A stretch of DNA of 26,139 nucleotides. Source: a virus. Positions within the stretch are counted from its first letter, which is position 1, and every line of letters starts with the position of its first letter. The position numbers and the translations under genes were made by a program. A model generated the notes under the pieces. The model made no database searches and was not told where the DNA came from. It worked only from the letters and a program-made list of their open reading frames with translations. This document shows positions 23,125 through 26,139 of the stretch, one piece after another. Location of the stretch: IMG/VR virus record IMGVR_UViG_3300041409_000170, positions 1-26,139 of that record, one strand, 5' to 3'.

Positions 23125-23334
23125 ATGACCCCAGAACAGTTCTGCTATTGGCTTCAGGGCCGGGCCGAGCTCCAGCCGGAGAACCCGCCCTCCGCCGAGG
23201 AATGGCAGTCGATCCGCGAGCATCTGCAGGCGGTATTCACGAAGGTGACGCCTCAGCTTCTTTCGCCGCGTCCAGCGCAGCGCTGGGAGACAGCCGCCAA
23301 CCCGCCGCACTCAACGTGCGTCGCGATCTGCTGA
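23125..23334 (+). CDS. Small conserved phage protein (MTPEQFCYWLQG type)
   Basis: A 69-residue protein. The start at 23125 is chosen because AGGAGTAGGAAAG lies just before it and the family-like opening MTPEQFCYWLQGRAEL follows; the frame itself is open from an ATG at 23089. The core SAEEWQSIREHLQAVFTKVT is helical. I recognise the MTPEQFxxWLxG opening and KVTP ending from many small phage proteins of unknown function. Its stop overlaps the next ATG (TGATG). Confidence 0.7.
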   Translation: MTPEQFCYWLQGRAELQPENPPSAEEWQSIREHLQAVFTKVTPQLLSPRPAQRWETAANPPHSTCVAIC

Positions 23335-23486
23335 TGCCCCACGCTCCCACCAACGGCAATCTCGGCTCGGGACCGCCGACATGGTTCCGCGCCTGTCGCC
23401 GCTGCGGCACGGCGATGAGCGATGCCGAGGCGAAAGCCTGGATCGCCGCCAACCCGCACGAGCACGAAACCGGAGAAGCGCCATGA
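23334..23486 (+). CDS. Small zinc-finger-like protein, 50 aa
   Basis: A 50-residue protein from the ATG at 23334, overlapping the preceding stop. It contains WFRACRRCGTAM and, 17 residues on, HEHET. The one CxxC pair plus two histidines could coordinate a single zinc ion. No ribosome site is clear, so translation is probably by coupling. No known family is recognised. Confidence 0.5.
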   Translation: MPHAPTNGNLGSGPPTWFRACRRCGTAMSDAEAKAWIAANPHEHETGEAP

Positions 23487-23635
23487 AGAAGCTCGCCCTC
23501 GTCGTCTCGCTGCTTTGCCTCGTGATCCTCGCCGCGCTGCTCGCCGGGTGCGTCACACCCCGAGACGAGTTCTTCTGCGACGAAGATCATCGGTGCGCCA
23601 CTCGGGCGACACTCCAGCCCCATATCCAGTGCTAA
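23483..23635 (+). CDS. Small lipoprotein, 50 aa
   Basis: A 50-residue protein whose ATG overlaps the previous stop (ATGA). MKKLALVVSLLCLVILAALLAGC is a lipoprotein signal peptide with lipobox LAGC (Cys23). The mature peptide is only 28 residues with three more cysteines (FFCDEDHRCATRATLQPHIQ then C). Rz1-type outer-membrane spanins are equally small but usually Pro-rich and paired with an i-spanin, which I do not see. It is the last gene of the forward late unit. Confidence 0.6.
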   Translation: MKKLALVVSLLCLVILAALLAGCVTPRDEFFCDEDHRCATRATLQPHIQC

Positions 23636-23679
23636 CGTCAGCCATCCTCATCCTCCTTCACGGTTTTCACTTCCTCTCC

Positions 23680-23696
23680 CTCTCCGATAGGGGGAG
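23680..23696 (+). terminator. Weak stem-loop between convergent units
   Basis: CTCTCC (23680-23685) can pair with GGGGAG (23691-23696), one G-U pair, 5-nt loop. A TTTT lies about 10 nt downstream (in CATAGTTTTCC). It sits 44 nt after the last forward late gene, facing the reverse-strand J-domain gene that ends at 23777, where a terminator is expected. The stem is short, so the call is tentative. The rest of 23636-23776 shows no gene. Confidence 0.35.
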
Positions 23697-23776
23697 CTGC
23701 CATAGTTTTCCCCGGAACAAAGACGGACACCGCAGGAAACCGCCATTCGGGTGGAACATGCGATTAATTTGCAGGG

Positions 23777-24361
23777 TCATGCGGCGGCGGCCGTTTTCGC
23801 CTGATCATAGGCGGCGCGGAGTTGGTCCCATTCCTCGCGCGAGCCGCCCGCGTCGGGATGGGCCGATTTAGCCTTCGCGCGGTAGGCTCGCTCAACGTCG
23901 AGCTCGGATGCGCCTGGCTCCAGGTCGAGAATCTGCCAGCATGAGAGCGTAACCACTTGGTCTGGCGCAGGAAGGGCTTCGAACGCCGAGAAGGCGCGCT
24001 CCATCATATCCGATGCGCCCCACCGCTCTACGCCCCTAAGCGCCTCTATCGTCTTGCCGATCGCTCGCACATTGTCGCGGACCCGATCCCAGCGGTCGCA
24101 AGCGAAGGTCATCTGTTTGCCCTGCCACATAAAGTAGACGGCGATTCCCGGGTCATGGGGCTCAGGCTGGTTGGCGTAGGGGAGGCCGTCGCGCCGGAGC
24201 GGAACGTTGGAGCTGAGCACGGGATAGCGAGCGCCCATAAGCCGAAGCTGATTGAGCAATTCATCTCGCGCGTTGGCGAAAGACATGTTGAATGCAGCAC
24301 GGGTCTTTCGCTTGGCCCGGGGCCAGCCTGCGGGCCATGCCAACGGAAATGCTTCAGCCAT
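23777..24361 (-). CDS. J-domain (DnaJ-like) phage protein
   Basis: A 194-residue reverse-strand protein. Residues about 137-190 form a J-domain: LSCWQILDLEPGASELDVER, AYRAKAKSAHPDAGGS with the essential HPD at 168-170, then a terminal helix LRAAYDQAKTA. Residues 1-about 130 are a separate domain beginning FPLAWPAGWPRAKRKTRAAF, with PLRRDGLPYANQPEPHDPGI and VYFMWQGKQMTFACDRWDRV, a combination I know from alphaproteobacterial prophages and plasmids. J-domains stimulate Hsp70 (DnaK) ATPase; the N-terminal domain probably chooses the client. The start at 24361 is backed by GGAGGAAGCTGAGC on the reverse strand. It lies beyond the attachment site from the integrase, on the same strand. Confidence 0.82.
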   Translation of the reverse strand: MAEAFPLAWPAGWPRAKRKTRAAFNMSFANARDELLNQLRLMGARYPVLSSNVPLRRDGLPYANQPEPHDPGIAVYFMWQGKQMTFACDRWDRVRDNVRAIGKTIEALRGVERWGASDMMERAFSAFEALPAPDQVVTLSCWQILDLEPGASELDVERAYRAKAKSAHPDAGGSREEWDQLRAAYDQAKTAAAA

Positions 24362-24377
24362 GCTCAGCTTCCTCCAC

Positions 24378-24417
24378 TGTGCCCAAAATTGTGCCCGCGG
24401 TGTGCCCCGCTGTGCCC
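24378..24417 (+). repeat. Four direct TGTGCCC repeats, candidate integrase arm sites
   Basis: TGTGCCC occurs at 24378-24384, 24390-24396, 24401-24407 and 24411-24417, with centre spacings of 12, 11 and 10 bp, about one helical turn each. They lie 66-105 bp left of the tRNA-like core and immediately upstream of the J-domain gene. Two further copies lie on the other side of the core. This layout fits arm-type sites for the N-terminal domain of a tyrosine integrase. Confidence 0.55.
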
Positions 24418-24482
24418 GATGGCTCCGTTCTGTTCCGCTGGACGGGAGGGGCGGACGCCGATAAACGGCGGAAATCCAAGGC

Positions 24483-24524
24483 GGCCCCGTAGCTCAGCAG
24501 GATAGAGCAACTGATTCCTAATCA
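24483..24524 (+). other. attP core: 5' half of tRNA-Arg(CCU)
   Basis: The 42 bp read as the 5' half of a tRNA: a 7-nt acceptor strand GGCCCCG, T8, a D-arm with GCTC and GAGC paired around AGCAGGATA, anticodon stem ACTGA, loop TTCCTAA with anticodon CCT, and the first three bases (TCA) of the returning stem. The match then stops; the next bases TA do not complete TCAGT, and no 3' half follows. The integrase stop codon begins 2 bp later. Integration in a tRNA anticodon loop is well known for tyrosine integrases. It is not a functional tRNA by itself. Confidence 0.8.
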
Positions 24525-24526
24525 TA

Positions 24527-25591
24527 TCACTTTTCCCGGTTTTCCGCCACTTTTTCGGTCATTGTGCCCTGAATTGTGCCGATGAGCGTCGCGGAAACCT
24601 GATCGAAGGTGGTTCTGACTTCATCCGGCGAGACGTTCGCATAGCGCATCGTCATGCTGATGTCGGAGTGGTTCAGCGCCTCTTTCAGCGTCGGCAAATC
24701 GGCCCCAGCCTTGCGCGCCCATGACGCGAACGTGTGGCGCAGATCGTGGAAGCGGAAGTTCTCCAGCCCCGCCGCCTTGACCGCCGCCTCCCACTTGCGC
24801 CGGAAGTTCGTCGCGTCGAATACGCGCCCCTTACGCTTCTGCTTGGTCGAAAGGATCGCCATGAGCGCCGGTGGGATGGAGACGATGTGCTCCTTCTTCC
24901 CCTTGGCGGTGACGGCGATGATCCTTTCGGCGAGGTTCACCTGACTCCAGTCGAGCCGAATGACGTTGCTTTGCCGCAGGCCGGTGACGATCGCGCAGAT
25001 GACGATTTCGCGCGCGCCGCCCGGAAGCGCGGCGAGGAAGGCCGGCGCCTCGTTTTCTCGAGCGAGGAAGCGGCGGCGCCAGGTCGGCTCCTTCGCCTTC
25101 AGATGCTTCCAGTCGATATCGGGCATGGGCTGGCGGTGATGCCGGCGACAGTGATTGTAGGCGGCGTATAGGTAGGCGAACTCCCGGTTGATGCTGTACG
25201 CCTTCGGGGGGCCGCGCTTGACCGCCTCTCCGTCCTTCCTGAAGCGTTGCTCGCCGCGGCGCTTCGCCCGATAGTCCATCAGGTCGCCGCTGGTCAGCTC
25301 CGACGTTCTCTTGCGCTTGCCGACGATGCGCTGGAGGTTCGCGAACGCCGCCTCGATATCGTTGGCGCTGTCCGTGCCCTTGGCGTGCCCGGTCCAATAG
25401 GTGCTCAGCACGGTCTGGAGATCCCAGTCCTGGAGGGGCGTGAGGTTCTTTTTGGCGAGCTGATACTGGTCACGCTCTACCTCTTTGGCCTTCGATTTAT
25501 CCGTGTGGCCCGTGCTGCCACGAAATCGACAACCCCTGACGGAGAATGAGTACTGGTAGAACGGGGAGCCTTCACGCTTTCGGACAGGCAT
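24527..25591 (-). CDS. int: Tyrosine integrase
   Basis: A 354-residue site-specific recombinase. The N-terminal 60 residues (FYQYSFSVRGCRFRGSTGHT) fit an arm-binding domain, about 55-160 a core-binding helical domain, and about 165-340 the catalytic domain. Catalytic residues are readable: Arg206 (TGLRQSN), Lys near 230, His282 and Arg285 (FHDLRHTF), His308 (LNHS) and the nucleophile Tyr317 (MTMRYANV). The stop lies 2 bp from the tRNA-like core, and the last codons contain two TGTGCCC-type repeats, so the gene end is part of the attachment region. It is preceded by, and overlaps by 115 nt, the Xis-like gene on the same strand, suggesting co-transcription. It should integrate into tRNA-Arg(CCU) (inferred). 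Confidence 0.93.
   Translation of the reverse strand: MPVRKREGSPFYQYSFSVRGCRFRGSTGHTDKSKAKEVERDQYQLAKKNLTPLQDWDLQTVLSTYWTGHAKGTDSANDIEAAFANLQRIVGKRKRTSELTSGDLMDYRAKRRGEQRFRKDGEAVKRGPPKAYSINREFAYLYAAYNHCRRHHRQPMPDIDWKHLKAKEPTWRRRFLARENEAPAFLAALPGGAREIVICAIVTGLRQSNVIRLDWSQVNLAERIIAVTAKGKKEHIVSIPPALMAILSTKQKRKGRVFDATNFRRKWEAAVKAAGLENFRFHDLRHTFASWARKAGADLPTLKEALNHSDISMTMRYANVSPDEVRTTFDQVSATLIGTIQGTMTEKVAENREK
24563..24581 (+). repeat. Two TGTGCC(C) repeats on the integrase side
   Basis: ATTGTGCCC (TGTGCCC at 24563-24569) and AATTGTGCC (TGTGCCG at 24575-24581) are 12 bp apart, in the same direction as the four copies left of the core, and lie within the integrase C-terminal codons. They complete a two-sided arrangement around the tRNA-like core, as expected of arm-type binding sites. 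Confidence 0.45.
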
Positions 25592-25764
25592 AAGCGGGCC
25601 TTTTCGACATAGGATTCGAGATCGGCGGGGGTATATCTAACACACCGCCCGATCAGGATGTAGGGGAGGCGTCCGGCCTGGCGCTCCTTCCGAAGCGTGC
25701 GCTCGCACACCCGCAGGCGCTCGGCGGCCTCGGCTTCGGTAAGAAGGGCGGCGGGGTTAGACAT
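25477..25764 (-). CDS. AlpA/Xis-like excisionase (MerR-type HTH)
   Basis: A 95-residue protein from the ATG at 25764, chosen because AGGGTG precedes it and the domain starts at once; the frame is open ten codons further. Residues about 6-55 form a winged HTH of the excisionase/MerR type: LLTEAEAAERLRVCERTLRK, then GRLPYILIGRCVRYTPADLE with the typical wing and YVEKAR helix. A polar tail of about 35 residues runs through the overlap with the integrase gene. Such small proteins direct excision or repress the int promoter. Being directly upstream of int on the same strand supports the role. Repressor rather than excisionase function remains possible. Confidence 0.78.
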   Translation of the reverse strand: MSNPAALLTEAEAAERLRVCERTLRKERQAGRLPYILIGRCVRYTPADLESYVEKARLCLSESVKAPRSTSTHSPSGVVDFVAARATRINRRPKR

Positions 25765-25860
25765 TGGCACCCTGCGCCCGCGACAAGTCAACATAGGCCG
25801 CGGCGTTCTGCCTGGTCAGCATCCGGGGCCAGAAGGGGAGTGCTCGACTAGCCACGGGCC

Positions 25861-25886
25861 ACCCGCGCGCCATCCCTATCGCGGGT
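25861..25886 (-). terminator. Hairpin after reverse-strand partial gene
   Basis: ACCCGCG (25861-25867) and CGCGGGT (25880-25886) form a perfect 7-bp stem with a 12-nt loop, touching the stop codon of the reverse-strand gene at 25886. No U-run follows on that strand. It may be a weak terminator or an operator ahead of the Xis-int pair. The gap 25765-25885 shows no other feature. Confidence 0.3.
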
Positions 25887-26139
25887 CATGGCGCGTCCTC
25901 ACTCGCCGCCCAATAGGACCCGGGCAGCGCTGCTATCGGAAAGCACTCATTGGCCTCCCTGACTGAGTGCGCGATGCACTCTTCGTATGTCCTGTGAACG
26001 CTGGTCCCAAGGCTCTCCGAAAACTTGCCGGTCGAAATGCCGATGTTAACCCAATTGAGAGCCGAATCGCGCTGACGCACCTCCTCTATCTGACGTTCGC
26101 GGGCGATCTGGGCGTTAAGTTCGGCTTGAGCAGCATTGG
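25886..26139 (-). CDS. Partial coiled-coil hypothetical protein (start outside window)
   Basis: A reverse-strand frame is open from the window edge to a TGA at 25886-25888, giving at least 84 residues. The visible start is charged helix (AELNAQIARERQIEEVRQRD), consistent with a coiled coil. It is followed by a segment with NWVNIGISTGKFSESLG and then RTYEECIAHSVREANECFPI, ending ALPGSYWAASEDAP. A GTG at 26080 could be an internal start, but the coiled-coil pattern upstream argues for a truncated 5' end. The family is not recognised. It probably belongs to the early or lysogeny genes upstream of xis and int. Confidence 0.5.
   Translation of the reverse strand, partial: NAAQAELNAQIARERQIEEVRQRDSALNWVNIGISTGKFSESLGTSVHRTYEECIAHSVREANECFPIAALPGSYWAASEDAP

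Noticed and set aside
24483-24524. A complete, functional tRNA gene
   Set aside because: Only the 5' half is present. The anticodon stem is not closed, and no T-arm or acceptor 3' strand follows.
25943-25970. GCACTCA/TGAGTGC inverted repeat as an operator
   Set aside because: It lies within a reading frame; a 7-bp repeat with a 14-nt spacer is easily due to chance, and no promoter is visible beside it.
1-26139. CRISPR arrays, insertion sequences or transposases
   Set aside because: No regularly spaced repeats and no transposase-like product were seen on either strand.

Overview
The window is a slice of a temperate tailed-phage genome (short-tailed, podovirus-like) from a GC-rich alphaproteobacterial host. 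A sphingomonad or related order is my guess. The clues are GC near 65-70%, a capsid spike protein of the family described from the Rhodobacter gene transfer agent, and a J-domain protein of a type I associate with alphaproteobacterial prophages. No host housekeeping gene is visible.

Layout. (1) 1-884: a leader with an 11-bp inverted repeat, then five tiny overlapping genes. (2) 881-21022: a DNA-packaging, capsid, tail and ejection module in almost the gene order of Salmonella phage P22: terminase small and large subunits, portal, scaffold, coat, gp4-like adaptor, gp10-like hub, a coiled-coil protein in the gp26 slot, a GNAT-like protein in the gp14 slot, gp7/gp20/gp16-like ejection proteins, tailspike. 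Between portal and scaffold sits a cassette absent from P22: a small conserved protein, a GroES-like co-chaperonin, a GTA-type spike base protein, a LamG-like fibre candidate and a reverse-strand lipoprotein. (3) 21063-23635: lysis genes (tail-anchored coiled-coil protein, GH19-type endolysin, holin, lipoprotein) and a train of small late genes. (4) 23777-26139, reverse strand: J-domain protein, tyrosine integrase, AlpA/Xis-like excisionase and a 5'-truncated coiled-coil protein.

An attachment-site candidate lies between the J-domain gene and the integrase. It is 42 bp reading as the 5' half of a tRNA-Arg(CCU), cut inside the anticodon stem, with short direct repeats (TGTGCCC) on both sides. 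Phage genes lie on both sides of it, so the sequence looks like attP in a circular, concatemeric or tandem arrangement rather than a simple prophage end.

Most forward genes are joined by ATGA, GTGA or TGATG overlaps, so 120-23635 is probably one late transcription unit. It is interrupted only by two reverse-strand genes that look like morons: the lipoprotein at 6838-7107 and a 42-residue membrane protein at 18763-18891. The most interesting points are the pairing of GroES-like and DnaJ-like proteins, GTA-type head spikes on a P22-type virion, the 5'-half tRNA attP with candidate arm sites, the reverse-strand membrane gene at the position of the P22 immI/sieA region, and a possible frameshift joining an ejection protein to a peptidoglycan hydrolase.
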